Shown here piece by piece: positions 52,361 through 60,808 of a DNA stretch of 64,000 nt. Location: positions 62,001 through 126,000 of the forward strand of contig CAVZZZ010000001.1 in NCBI GenBank assembly GCA_963780045.1, written 5' to 3'. Position 1 is the first letter of the stretch. Each line of letters starts with the position of its first letter. The notes under the pieces are model-generated. The model was not told where the DNA came from, ran no database searches, and worked only from the letters and a program-made list of their open reading frames with translations. The translations under genes were made by a program, and so were the position numbers. This stretch comes from JANXQG01 sp963780045 (GTDB lineage: Bacteria > Planctomycetota > Planctomycetia > Pirellulales > Thermoguttaceae).

Positions 52361-54808
52361 GTGCCGTACCAATCTCACTCTCGCTGTGTCGAATTCGCGC
52401 ACCGCCTCCGAAGCACGCCGCGGTTCGGCGGCGCGCTTGCCCTGATCACCGCGATTTCCGCAGGTACGGCTGCGGCGCAGCAGTACATTCCCTACTATTA
52501 TCCGCCGGCACGTCCCTCGCAGCCTCCAGCAGCGTCGCAATACGTCAATCCGGACGGAAATCCCCCGGTCGCCGCTTATTACGCCAACAGGCCCGACGCC
52601 GCCCGCGATGGCAGCCAGCCGCCGCCATACGTTGTCCCCGCCGCAGTTCCTGCCTCCTATACGGCAAGCTACGGCGACAATCGGGCGGCCGTCGCTCCGC
52701 CTGCGCAATGGACCATTCAGAATCCGCAAGCCGCCACATACGCGACGGATGTCGTTCGCCCCCTGCCGCCGGTTAACGAGTATCCCAATTCGCCCGACAA
52801 CGCCTTTCGCGTGGCGCAAAACACCAATGTGCCGGAAATCATTCGGCCCGGTGCAGCCGCGCCGGCGGGCGAACAGCCGCCCGTTACACAGGCCGAGCCG
52901 GCGCCGGAAAATCGTTTTTTGGGACTCTTGCCTGCCGCCGGTCCGCCGCCCGCGATAGGCCCGGTTCCCAGCCAACCAGCCGCGCGCGAATACGATCGCT
53001 TCGTCGAGGGGGCCATTTTCCCGGATAACACGCTCAAGGTCATTGTCGGCAGAGCCGTCGTGATCGTAACTCGCGAAAAACCGCGGCGCGTTTACATCCC
53101 CAACGAGGATTTTGCGACCGCTCAAATCATCACCGACCGCCAAGTCGCCGTCGTCGGCAAGAAAGAGGGCCGGACCACGCTCGACCTCTGGTTTCCCGAC
53201 CCCAGCGACCCCAACAATCCGGCCAAGGACAAGGCCCTCAGCTATCTCGTCGTCGTGCTCCGCGACACGGGCAAAGACGAATACTCGCGGTGGAGCGAGA
53301 GGCAGCGCATCGAGGGCGAGGTGGAGGCATTCCGCTCGGCCCTGAAAATACTGCAAGCGCAGATCAAGGAGGCCTTTCCCGACAGCGCCGTGCAGCTCTC
53401 GCTGGTCGGCGAGCAGGTGGTCGTTCGCGGCGAAGCCAAAGACATCGTCGAGGCGGCCCAAATCCTCAGCATCGTCGCCGAGCACGCGCCGATCTCGAAC
53501 CGGCGGCGGGGCATTGGCAACAATATCGGCCGCGGCGCCAACGTCAATGTCAATCTCGGCTACGGCGGCGGGCAGCAAGGGGCCGCGCTGAATGCCCTGC
53601 AGTCGCTGGGCGCCGGCGGCCTTTCGCTGAACGCCGGTGGGCCGGGCGTGGAACAGGCCGCCTTGAGCGCCATCCAGCAGATTCTGACGGGCGCGCCGAA
53701 CGTCGTCAATCTCCTCCGCATCCCCGGCGAGCAGCAGGTCATGCTCATGGTCACCGTAGCCGAAGTGAACCGCACCGCCGCCCGCACCATCGGCATGGAC
53801 TTCAGTATCGTCCACGGCGGCTTCGCCTTCGCGCAGGCCACCGGCGGCAATATCAGCGCGGCTGCTCAGTCTGCGGCCGGCCAGATTACGGGGACCGCCT
53901 CGCCGGCGGCGATGGCCCTTTCGCAGGTCGGCGGCAATCTCCCTACGGCCATCGACAACGGCAACGTGCTCATGGCCATTCAGGCACTGCGGACGCTCGA
54001 CTTCGCCCGCAGCCTGGCCGAGCCCAACCTGACGACGCTCAATGGACGGTCGGCGAACTTCCAGGCCGGCGGGTCCTTCCCCATTCCCACCAGCGTCGTC
54101 ACTCCTGGCGGGGCGGCGCAGAGCGTCACTTACCAGAACTTCGGCGTCGCGCTGGAGTTTACTCCCTACATCACCGACCGCAATCGCATACGGCTACAGC
54201 TCAACGCCAGCGTCTCGACGCCTAGCGTCACCACGACCCAGGTCAGCGGCGCCCAGGTGCCCAGCCAGATCACGCAGCGGCAGTTCAACACCACCGTCGA
54301 GATGCGCGAGGGCCAGACGCTCACCGTTGCCGGGCTGATCCAGAACAATTTCAGCGGTACGTCGAAGCGCGTGCCGCTCTGGGGCGACCTGCCGATCATC
54401 GGCCGCACCGGCGGACTGGACAGCGTCAGCTCGGGCGAGCAGGAACTGGTCGTGCTAGTCACGCCCGTGCTCGTGCATCCGCTGGACATGTGCAAGACTC
54501 CGCCGCTGCCGGGCAACAACATCTTCGAGCCGGGCGACGTGGAGTTTTACCTGATGGGCCACCTGGAGGGCCGCCGCAGCGAGGACTATCGCACCTCGGT
54601 CCGCACCGATTTCGAGCGGCAGAAGAAATGGTGCTCGTGCGACGACGTGTACATTATCGGCCCGCACGGCGCGACCTACGGCTGCTGCCGCGCGTGCGCC
54701 TGTCAGAATCCGCAGCCGACCGTCAATCCGCCGTCGGACCATCAACCGGCGTCTGCCAACGGCATCGCGCCTATGCCGCCGGAGACCGTGCCGCTGCCGC
54801 GACAATAG
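52361..54808 (+). CDS. cpaC: Secretin CpaC/RcpA
   Basis: 815 residues. GTG 52361 follows GGGGGAA; an N-terminal signal segment (FGGALALITAISAGTAAAQQ) is followed by a Pro/Tyr/Ala-rich linker, a secretin N0-type domain (DNTLKVIVGRAVVIVTREKP) and a BON domain, then the secretin core: VNLLRIPGEQQVMLMVTVAE, GNVLMAIQALRTLDFARSLA, LAEPNLTTLNGRSANFQAGG, FSGTSKRVPLWGDLPIIGRT and EQELVVLVTPVLVHPLD. It forms the outer-membrane channel for the Flp pilus. The C-terminus has a Cys-rich tail (CSCDDVYIIGPHGATYGCCR) not usual for CpaC. Confidence 0.9.
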   Translation: MPYQSHSRCVEFAHRLRSTPRFGGALALITAISAGTAAAQQYIPYYYPPARPSQPPAASQYVNPDGNPPVAAYYANRPDAARDGSQPPPYVVPAAVPASYTASYGDNRAAVAPPAQWTIQNPQAATYATDVVRPLPPVNEYPNSPDNAFRVAQNTNVPEIIRPGAAAPAGEQPPVTQAEPAPENRFLGLLPAAGPPPAIGPVPSQPAAREYDRFVEGAIFPDNTLKVIVGRAVVIVTREKPRRVYIPNEDFATAQIITDRQVAVVGKKEGRTTLDLWFPDPSDPNNPAKDKALSYLVVVLRDTGKDEYSRWSERQRIEGEVEAFRSALKILQAQIKEAFPDSAVQLSLVGEQVVVRGEAKDIVEAAQILSIVAEHAPISNRRRGIGNNIGRGANVNVNLGYGGGQQGAALNALQSLGAGGLSLNAGGPGVEQAALSAIQQILTGAPNVVNLLRIPGEQQVMLMVTVAEVNRTAARTIGMDFSIVHGGFAFAQATGGNISAAAQSAAGQITGTASPAAMALSQVGGNLPTAIDNGNVLMAIQALRTLDFARSLAEPNLTTLNGRSANFQAGGSFPIPTSVVTPGGAAQSVTYQNFGVALEFTPYITDRNRIRLQLNASVSTPSVTTTQVSGAQVPSQITQRQFNTTVEMREGQTLTVAGLIQNNFSGTSKRVPLWGDLPIIGRTGGLDSVSSGEQELVVLVTPVLVHPLDMCKTPPLPGNNIFEPGDVEFYLMGHLEGRRSEDYRTSVRTDFERQKKWCSCDDVYIIGPHGATYGCCRACACQNPQPTVNPPSDHQPASANGIAPMPPETVPLPRQ

Positions 54809-54820
54809 AGGAACTGTCCC

Positions 54821-55426
54821 ATGTACCGCATCAGAGCGAATCCCTGTCTCGCCGCCGTTTTGCTTCCGCTGTTTGCGGCTGCCTTCTCCGGCTGCCACGA
54901 CGGCCACGACGGTTCCTGCAAGGACATTCCCTGCGGGGCCATTCCTCAGCCCAACGGCGAATACCTTTGCCAATGGACGAATGCCGAAAGGGCCCGCGCC
55001 GGACAGGACCGCTACGTCATCTACCAGTACGAATGGGCGGCGGAGCCCACGAAGTTGACTACCGCAGGGCAGGAACACGTCGTGTGCATGGCCCGTGACC
55101 TTGGCCAGACGCCCTATCCCGTGGTGATCGACCCATCGCCTGACGCCCACCTGAACGATGCTCGTCGGCTCGTGGTGATCGAAGCACTGGCGGCCAGCGG
55201 CTGCCCGACCGATCCGGCCCGCGTCTGTGTCGGACACCCCGAGGCCGAGGGTCTCTACGGCCAGGAAGCGCCCGGCATTGCAGCCGGAATGCTCTCGAAC
55301 CAGAATGGCGGACAAGGGGCAGGGGGCGGCGCAAGCGGAATAGGATCGTCGGGCGGCATTGGTTCCTCGGGCGGAATTGGCTCGTCGTCCGGCGGCGGAT
55401 CGGGCGGCGGAATGGGCGTTTATTGA
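54821..55426 (+). CDS. Gly-rich lipoprotein in the Tad locus (possible CpaD counterpart)
   Basis: 201 residues, signal with lipobox (AAVLLPLFAAAFSGC). A middle domain contains VVIDPSPDAHLNDARRLVVI and EALAASGCPTDPARVCVGHP, which resembles the OmpA-like/CpaD region in position and pattern. The tail is Gly/Ser-rich (GIGSSGGIGSSGGIGSSSGG), a low-complexity repeat. Its place between secretin and TadD supports a role as pilotin or CpaD equivalent; this is inference. Confidence 0.6.
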   Translation: MYRIRANPCLAAVLLPLFAAAFSGCHDGHDGSCKDIPCGAIPQPNGEYLCQWTNAERARAGQDRYVIYQYEWAAEPTKLTTAGQEHVVCMARDLGQTPYPVVIDPSPDAHLNDARRLVVIEALAASGCPTDPARVCVGHPEAEGLYGQEAPGIAAGMLSNQNGGQGAGGGASGIGSSGGIGSSGGIGSSSGGGSGGGMGVY

Positions 55427-55439
55427 AAGGGAGCCGATC

Positions 55440-56159
55440 ATGTCGTCGCATCGCTCACTTCTGTCGATTTACGCCGCCCTTGCGTGCCTCACTCTCGCAT
55501 CCGGCTGCGCGAGTTCGAATCTCTTTACCGCCGGCATTTTCGGCACGTCGAAGACTTCCACCGACGACGCCGAGGCGCCCGGCGCTGACCATGAAGAACT
55601 TCCGCCCAAGGATGCCGCACGGGCCTGCCTCGTCGCGGCGGACGAAATGCAAAACGGCGGGCACATTGAGCAGGCGATTGCCCTTTACGAAAAGGCGCGC
55701 AGCAAGGACCCGAGCCTGAAGTCGGTCTCGCACCACCTGGCGGTCCTGTATGACGCCGAAGGCGATAGCGTTCGCTCGCTGTCCGAATACAAGAAAGCGG
55801 TGGAAGCCGATCCGAAGAATCCTTCGCTCTTGAGCGACTTCGGCTACTACTATTACGAGCGGGAGAACCAGGCGGAGGCCGAGAAATCGCTTCGTAAAGC
55901 GCTGGAGATCGACCCCGCCCACGTCAAGGCCCTGTGCAACCTGGGACTCGTCCTGGCGGCCGAAGGGCGGTTCGACGAAAGCTTCGATGCGTTCTCCAAA
56001 GCGGTCGGCCCCGCGGCGGCCCATTCCAACCTCGGCGTGCTACTGGCCAAGCAAGGGCGTTACGATCAAGCCAAACGGGCGTTCCATCAAGCTTTGGCGC
56101 TCGATCCAACTTTGACGCAACCGCGAGCGTTTCTCGACTATCTGGATCACAAAACGTAG
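55440..56159 (+). CDS. tadD: TPR lipoprotein TadD
   Basis: 239 residues. Lipobox LASGC after a signal; three to four TPR units follow (ALYEKARSKDPSLKSVSHHL, AVLYDAEGDSVRSLSEYKKA, LCNLGLVLAAEGRFDESFDA). AAAGGGAG lies before the ATG. Tad loci always end in or contain such a pilotin-like TPR lipoprotein, which aids secretin assembly. Confidence 0.85.
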   Translation: MSSHRSLLSIYAALACLTLASGCASSNLFTAGIFGTSKTSTDDAEAPGADHEELPPKDAARACLVAADEMQNGGHIEQAIALYEKARSKDPSLKSVSHHLAVLYDAEGDSVRSLSEYKKAVEADPKNPSLLSDFGYYYYERENQAEAEKSLRKALEIDPAHVKALCNLGLVLAAEGRFDESFDAFSKAVGPAAAHSNLGVLLAKQGRYDQAKRAFHQALALDPTLTQPRAFLDYLDHKT

Positions 56160-56702
56160 CGTCACATCGTGCTGTAAGACAGAGTCGTGCGCAAGAGCGC
56201 GACACCTTCGCAGTTCTTGGTTGCAAGAAACCTACAGACGTGGCGCACGCCTTCGCAGGTTGGCTACTTGCGCCAGGTGTCGGAACTACGCCTCTTCTGG
56301 GCCGAAACTTTGACTGTCCAAATTGGACAGTCAGCGAGCGGTGGTCGACGTCGGCAGATTGTTACACCGGGCGGGCGGCGAACAGTTTGAGTCGGCCGGG
56401 CGGCGCAGACGCTCCGTTTGCAGGAGAAGGCCACGTACCGCGGCAGCATAGAAGCCGCCGCTTGTACCATCCGTAGATGCCGAAAGGCGTTGAGCACGGA
56501 GTAATGATGGCGAGTGCGCCGCCTCGCTAAAAATCGGCACGCAATCAAGGCATTCTAACCTGCACACCCTTCTTAGCCGTCAGAAGGCGTGCATCCGCGA
56601 TTACCTACGCCCTCCTGGCGTTTTATCGCATCCGATGGCGCATCCCATTCACCCATAGGCCATCCGGCCCACGGGTGGGCCCAACCCCAAAGGACCACCC
56701 TC
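56160..56702. other. Intergenic region with a 23-bp palindrome
   Basis: About 540 bp without a supported gene between the Tad operon and the sigma-like gene. At 56311-56333 lies a perfect palindrome, arms of 11 bp around one base. Confidence 0.5.
56311..56333. promoter_or_regulatory. Perfect 23-bp palindrome
   Basis: tgactgtccaa and ttggacagtca flank a single a. Such symmetry suggests an operator for a dimeric regulator. No IS end is visible nearby. Confidence 0.5.
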
Positions 56703-57338
56703 ATGTCCGTTGCTACCGCTTGCCCTGCCCCCGCTCCTCGTCGTCGCTGGCAGAAACTCTTCCTCACAATGTTACCCGCGATAATCTGCCATGCCCGTAT
56801 CGCGTTTCGCAATGTCCGTGGCCAGGACCGCGACGACAAAGTCCAAGAGACGGACGCGAATGCGCTTGTCGCTTTCCGCCGCTTGGTCCAGCTCAATAAG
56901 ACCGACCTCGCCTATCCGAGCGTGCCCGCCCGCTTCGCCGTTGCCCAAATTGCAGACGGGAGCACCGTGGGCACGCCGATGAACGTGAAGGACGTGTCCT
57001 CGCCGTACCGCCAACGTGTGAAGAAGGTCGTCCTCGAACGCCTCGATCGCTACGACGAAAACGAGCAAAGCTGGGACGAAGTGCTCGTCGAAGATCGAAG
57101 TGCCGGCCCGGCCGACATCGCACGCACCCGCATCGACTTCAGCGATTGGTTGGCTTCGCTCAAGCGCCGTGACCGCAAGATCGCCCAGGTCCTTGCCAAC
57201 GGCGAGAGCACGCGAGCAGCGGCGAAGAAGTTCAGGGTGAGCGACGGCCGTTTCAGCCAGCTTAGGAACAAACTCGCCCAGCACTATCGTCGTTTCGTCG
57301 GCGACGAGCCTGGCCCGGCCGCTGCCAACGCAGCGTAG
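56703..57338 (+). CDS. Sigma-70-like DNA-binding protein
   Basis: 211 residues. Region-2-like helix (DKVQETDANALVAFRRLVQL) and a C-terminal region-4-like helix-turn-helix (KIAQVLANGESTRAAAKKFR, VSDGRFSQLRNKLAQHYRRF) resemble ECF-type sigma factors or their relatives used by mobile elements. The N-terminus CPAPAPRRRWQKLFLTMLPA is basic and amphipathic. It starts a small gene set (lipoprotein, DUF4230, hypothetical). Confidence 0.6.
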   Translation: MSVATACPAPAPRRRWQKLFLTMLPAIICHARIAFRNVRGQDRDDKVQETDANALVAFRRLVQLNKTDLAYPSVPARFAVAQIADGSTVGTPMNVKDVSSPYRQRVKKVVLERLDRYDENEQSWDEVLVEDRSAGPADIARTRIDFSDWLASLKRRDRKIAQVLANGESTRAAAKKFRVSDGRFSQLRNKLAQHYRRFVGDEPGPAAANAA

Positions 57339-57363
57339 CTCGTGTTGCCTTTCATCTTGGGCT

Positions 57364-57388
57364 GCCACTGTCATTGGCAGTGGTGGCC
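57364..57388. promoter_or_regulatory. Hairpin before a small lipoprotein gene
   Basis: ccactg and cagtgg form a stem in the leader, about 20 bp before the GGAGG of the next gene. Confidence 0.35.
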
Positions 57389-57410
57389 GTTGTTTGTTTC
57401 GGAGGTTGCC

Positions 57411-57608
57411 ATGAAACGCTTTTTAGTTTGTGCTGTTGCGATTGCCGCCGATCTCGCCGCAATCGCTTCCGTAATTGTTGGATGCACCAAAACCGACCTC
57501 GAACCGCAAGAGACACGGTGGCGCGGTGCCGACTGCAACTACGAGAGCTCGACTGCCGCGCATCCGCGTGACCGCATCGGCAAGACCCAACAACAACCGG
57601 AGAAATAG
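57411..57608 (+). CDS. Small lipoprotein
   Basis: 65 residues with signal FLVCAVAIAADLAAIASVIV and a cysteine in VGCTKTD as lipidation site. GGAGG precedes ATG 57411. The rest is polar (HPRDRIGKTQQQPEK). The function is unknown. Confidence 0.55.
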   Translation: MKRFLVCAVAIAADLAAIASVIVGCTKTDLEPQETRWRGADCNYESSTAAHPRDRIGKTQQQPEK

Positions 57609-57610
57609 CC

Positions 57611-58207
57611 ATGCGACTCGTAAGCTTGCTCATCATAGCGGCGGCTGTCAGTGTCCTGGCCGTTTCGCTAAACCACCGCCGATTGCCGCCGGCGCCAGAG
57701 CGGCGTGTCGAAGTTCAGAGCCAAGGTCCTACGATCGAACGTCTTGAACGTCTTTCGCATCTTGTCACCAGCAGAGTCCAAGTTGCCGACGTGCTGATCG
57801 CTCAGGGCGAAGGCTGCCGCGGTGCATGGCTCATTCGCGGAGATTCCCTGATCGCGGTCAATCTCTCGCAAGCCGCGATTATCGAAAAGGACGAGAAGGC
57901 GAAACGTGCGACGATCCAACTGTCGCCGCCGGAGCTATTGCAGGCCCGTGTAGACCATGAGCGGACGAGGACTTGGGCTGTGGACCAAATGAATTGGTTG
58001 CCGTGGACGGCACATCAAGATCGACTGCGTGATGATGTCATGCAGCAGGCGCAACGACTCGTCGCCCAGGTCGCCGGTTCGCGAGAGAACATTGAACAAG
58101 CCAAACAGGCGGCTGAGACGATTATCTGCGGCTTCTATGAACAGGTCGGTTGGCAGGTCGAAGCGCGGTGGAAGGAGCCGGCCGCCACAGCAACGAAAGG
58201 AGAATGA
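57611..58207 (+). CDS. DUF4230 membrane-anchored protein
   Basis: 198 residues. One N-terminal membrane helix (LVSLLIIAAAVSVLAVSL) then the DUF4230 core: SHLVTSRVQVADVLIAQGEG, RGAWLIRGDSLIAVNLSQAA, ATIQLSPPELLQARVDHERT, RENIEQAKQAAETIICGFYE. DUF4230 is a small extracytoplasmic domain of unknown role. ATG 57611 is 2 bp after the preceding stop. Confidence 0.7.
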   Translation: MRLVSLLIIAAAVSVLAVSLNHRRLPPAPERRVEVQSQGPTIERLERLSHLVTSRVQVADVLIAQGEGCRGAWLIRGDSLIAVNLSQAAIIEKDEKAKRATIQLSPPELLQARVDHERTRTWAVDQMNWLPWTAHQDRLRDDVMQQAQRLVAQVAGSRENIEQAKQAAETIICGFYEQVGWQVEARWKEPAATATKGE

Positions 58208-58209
58208 TT

Positions 58210-58461
58210 ATGGGCTGGTGGTGTCGTGACGATAGAGTGATTGGCGACCTGGTTGCCGATTATATGGACAACCTGTGCGACATTCTCGGCGGCATTCCTT
58301 AGCAGACGCCCGCAGACATCCCCGCCGAGGTCCGCGAACGGCTTACCGGGCTCTATTTGCAGGGACTCGGTCGAGAGCCTACCGAGGCAGATTTGGCTGC
58401 GTTGTTGTCGTTCATGCGGCGCAGGTGCGCGTGGGCGCCGGTGGGCGAGGCGGAGGGATAA
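58210..58461 (+). pseudogene. Small gene interrupted by a TAG codon
   Basis: ATG 58210 opens MGWWCRDDRVIGDLVADYMD and reads to TAG at 58300-58302, then continues in the same frame as QTPADIPAEVRERLTGLYLQ and EADLAALLSFMRRR to TAA 58461. The long coding-like stretch beyond the TAG implies either a nonsense mutation or a reading error; stop suppression is a less likely alternative. Confidence 0.5.
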
Positions 58462-58466
58462 AGAAG

Positions 58467-58643
58467 ACGTAGCACGGCAATGATGCGATCGTTGCGCACC
58501 GTCTCGCCATCGTCGGTCTGCTCTGCTTCGAGAACGCCGATAATCCGCGCGCTGACCGCGCAACCTGGAAACGCCGGTTCGTCCATACGCAGCAGCACGT
58601 CGAGCGGATCGCCGTCTTCGCCGATGGTTCCCGGAATAAAGCC
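58467..58643 (-). pseudogene. Inorganic pyrophosphatase fragment
   Basis: The minus strand encodes LGFIPGTIGEDGDPLDVLLR, MDEPAFPGCAVSARIIGVLE and AEQTDDGETVRNDRIIAVL, the catalytic centre of family I pyrophosphatase. The N-terminal 60 and C-terminal 50 residues are missing, so the fragment is not functional. It is convergent with the interrupted small gene. Confidence 0.8.
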
Positions 58644-58735
58644 GAGGCACACCGCCATCGTTGACCTCACATCGAAAGTTGAGTTTTACGGCGTGACCGT
58701 GGCGGCTCGCCCGCCGCCGGCGACCAAGATGGCCA

Positions 58736-59212
58736 TCAGATCAAGACCGCCGAGACGGGCAGCGCCGGCGAGACGGCCAGCACCGGCGCGAGCGGCGGTA
58801 GCGGAAACGTGGCCCCGAATTGCTCCATTTCGGAGTATTCCGCCACGGCAGACTGGGCCGCGATCTGGGTCTGCAGATTGTCCAGCGGCACGGACCCGAC
58901 AATGGAGCCGAGTTCCGTCCGCGCGAGGCCCGGGAAAGAGACGATCGTCGTCGCGCTGGGCCCCGGCGGGTAGTAAACGCTGTTTTGCGTGCCAGCGTTC
59001 TCGGCGGTGAAGCTCCCGTCGGTCAGCAGTCCGCCGCTGAACTGGCCGTCGACGAGGCCACCGTTTTGCGTAGCGACCTGCTCGTACGCGGCGACGGACA
59101 CGGACACGTCTTCTAGCCAGAGTCCCTCTTCGAGTTTGCTTGGCGCGACAGGAAGCATCAAAGGCGCCTCGCTCGGCGGGCCGAAAGTGCTCTCCTTTTC
59201 GGGTCCGGACAA
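58736..59212 (-). CDS. Hypothetical protein, weak
   Basis: 158-residue frame with no known domain; QNGGLVDGQFSGGLLTDGSF and GPSATTIVSFPGLARTELG could be part of a surface or phage-like protein. No ribosome site or family evidence. The opposite strand is also open for shorter stretches. Reported because it is the longest frame of the interval. Confidence 0.25.
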   Translation of the reverse strand: MSGPEKESTFGPPSEAPLMLPVAPSKLEEGLWLEDVSVSVAAYEQVATQNGGLVDGQFSGGLLTDGSFTAENAGTQNSVYYPPGPSATTIVSFPGLARTELGSIVGSVPLDNLQTQIAAQSAVAEYSEMEQFGATFPLPPLAPVLAVSPALPVSAVLI

Positions 59213-59268
59213 GCTAGTGCTCGAAGCGGCGACCGAGCCGGACGGGGCGAAAGTGCTCTCCTTTTCGG
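59182..59268. repeat. 21-bp direct repeat pair
   Basis: cgaaagtgctctccttttcg plus one g at 59182-59202 recurs exactly at 59248-59268, a 66-bp period. On the plus strand both copies read as KVLSFS. The origin is unclear. Confidence 0.6.
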
Positions 59269-59423
59269 CGACCTATCAGGTCCACCGCGAGCTGGCGGAG
59301 TACCTGGCCAACGTCCGCCGCATTCGCAAAGGCAGCGGCGCGGCGCACGACTCCACGACTGCGCGTTAGCCGACAGGCAATCCGGTGGGGCAGGGGAAGA
59401 GGAGGGCAGAAAGGGGCCGTTGA

Positions 59424-59476
59424 GAGATGAGGGATCGCTTCCCACATCCTTCATCCGTCATCCCTTATCCCTCATC
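59424..59476. repeat. REP-like element, family A
   Basis: gatgagggatcgcttcccac faces catcccttatccctcatc. It is the same family as at 15766-15816 and sits downstream of the DUF1559 gene. Confidence 0.55.
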
Positions 59477-59632
59477 CGCTCAGAAACCGTAAATCGGCTC
59501 GTTCCCGGCGCGCGTCGTCAAGGCGACGACAATGGTATTCTCCGTGGAGTCCGCGAGGAAATGGACTCTGTCCGAATGTAATCATGCCTAGCAACGCATG
59601 GGCGTGGAACACAGCAACGAACCGGCGGAACG

Positions 59633-60642
59633 TCAGTCGGGCAGGTTCGCCGTTTGACCGTCGTTGCGGGTCCCCAACCGCTGGAAGATGCCCAGTTGCG
59701 AGACAGTGACTTGGCTCATGTCGGTCTGCTCGTATACGTACCCGGCGTTGTTGAAGTCGATGCTGTCGGGTATGAAGTGGACGGAACCGTCGCAAAGGAC
59801 GAAGTTGCTGCCGCCGGCGTGCGAGCTGTCAAAACCCGCGCTGCAGCAGTTGCATTGGTCGACCCCGTTGGTGAATTGCTGGTTCGTGACGTTCGGCTCC
59901 TGCACGGGCGAGTAGACGGTATTCAACTGGTTGTTGTAGAGCGCTGACGCGGCCGAGGCACATCGAAGCGCCCCAGTGGCAGCCGCCTTCGGGATCGCGA
60001 GTTCCCGCCCAATTGGCCGCGCCGCAGCGCCGGTCGCGCTCGCCGAGCATGAAGGTGTGGGCCAGTCCGTCGCTGATTTGCTGGGTGGTGATGACGCTGT
60101 TGTTGTAGAAGACGCCGTTGTTGGTATAGGAGCTCAGTGCGGTGCGGATGCCCAGCAGCCCCTCGCAGGCGACATAGTTGGCGGTCGCCAGTTCGATCTG
60201 GTTGAAGTTGCCATTGCCGAAAAAGGCGCAAGTCCGAAGGCAGCGGGTCCGGCGTGGTATCGGTGGGACAGCGAAAAACGGGAAGCTTCGTTTGCAGCAT
60301 GACCGTGGCGCCAGGCGCGGCAAATACGGCCATGAGATTGCGGCCGTCGACATCCAACTGCTTGTAGAGCGAGCTGTATTCTGTATAGGGCAAGATGAGA
60401 GCGCCCCACCCCCAGTTTTCATCGTTGTCGACGTAGTCGCCACGGCACCCGCAGGGGAAGTACTTCTTGTCGTTTTCGTAGCTCAGCACCGCAAGTCCAA
60501 GCTGATGAAGGTTGTTTATGCACTGCGTCCGCCGGCCCGCTTCGCGGGCGGCATTGATCGCAGGCAGCAGCAGCGCGATGAGAATACCGATGATGGCGAT
60601 TACCACCAGCAGTTCGACCAAAGTAAACGCGCGTCTTGCCAT
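59633..60642 (-). CDS. DUF1559 prepilin-type protein, frameshifted twice
   Basis: About 335 residues. RRAFTLVELLVVIAIIGILI is the type IV-like prepilin N-terminus with cleavage before FTLVE; NAAREAGRRTQCINNLHQLG is the next hallmark. Shifts near 60225-60240 and near 59940 lead to ELATANYVACEGLLGIRTAL, SDGLAHTFMLGERD and finally AGGSNFVLCDGSVHFIPDSI, the H-x9-DG-type C-terminus. These planctomycete proteins exist in dozens of copies and are probably exported surface proteins. The open frame before 59633 is outside the homology. Confidence 0.85.
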
Positions 60643-60808
60643 GACAGTCTTCTCGAGAAGTGAAAGACCGGCCGCCGCGGCAGATCCAGGCTCCGGGAAA
60701 CGCCGTGTGCCGCATCCAAAGTCAGCACTGCCATTGCCCGGGGTTATTCGCCTGAGATGAGACTGCGATTCGCTTCCGTTCGTTTGCCGCCGCGGCAGCC
60801 GGATACAT

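Noticed and set aside
58989..59369. Plus-strand 126-codon frame with two KVLSFS units
   Set aside because: The repetition is explained by the 21-bp direct repeat; there is no start signal and no family.
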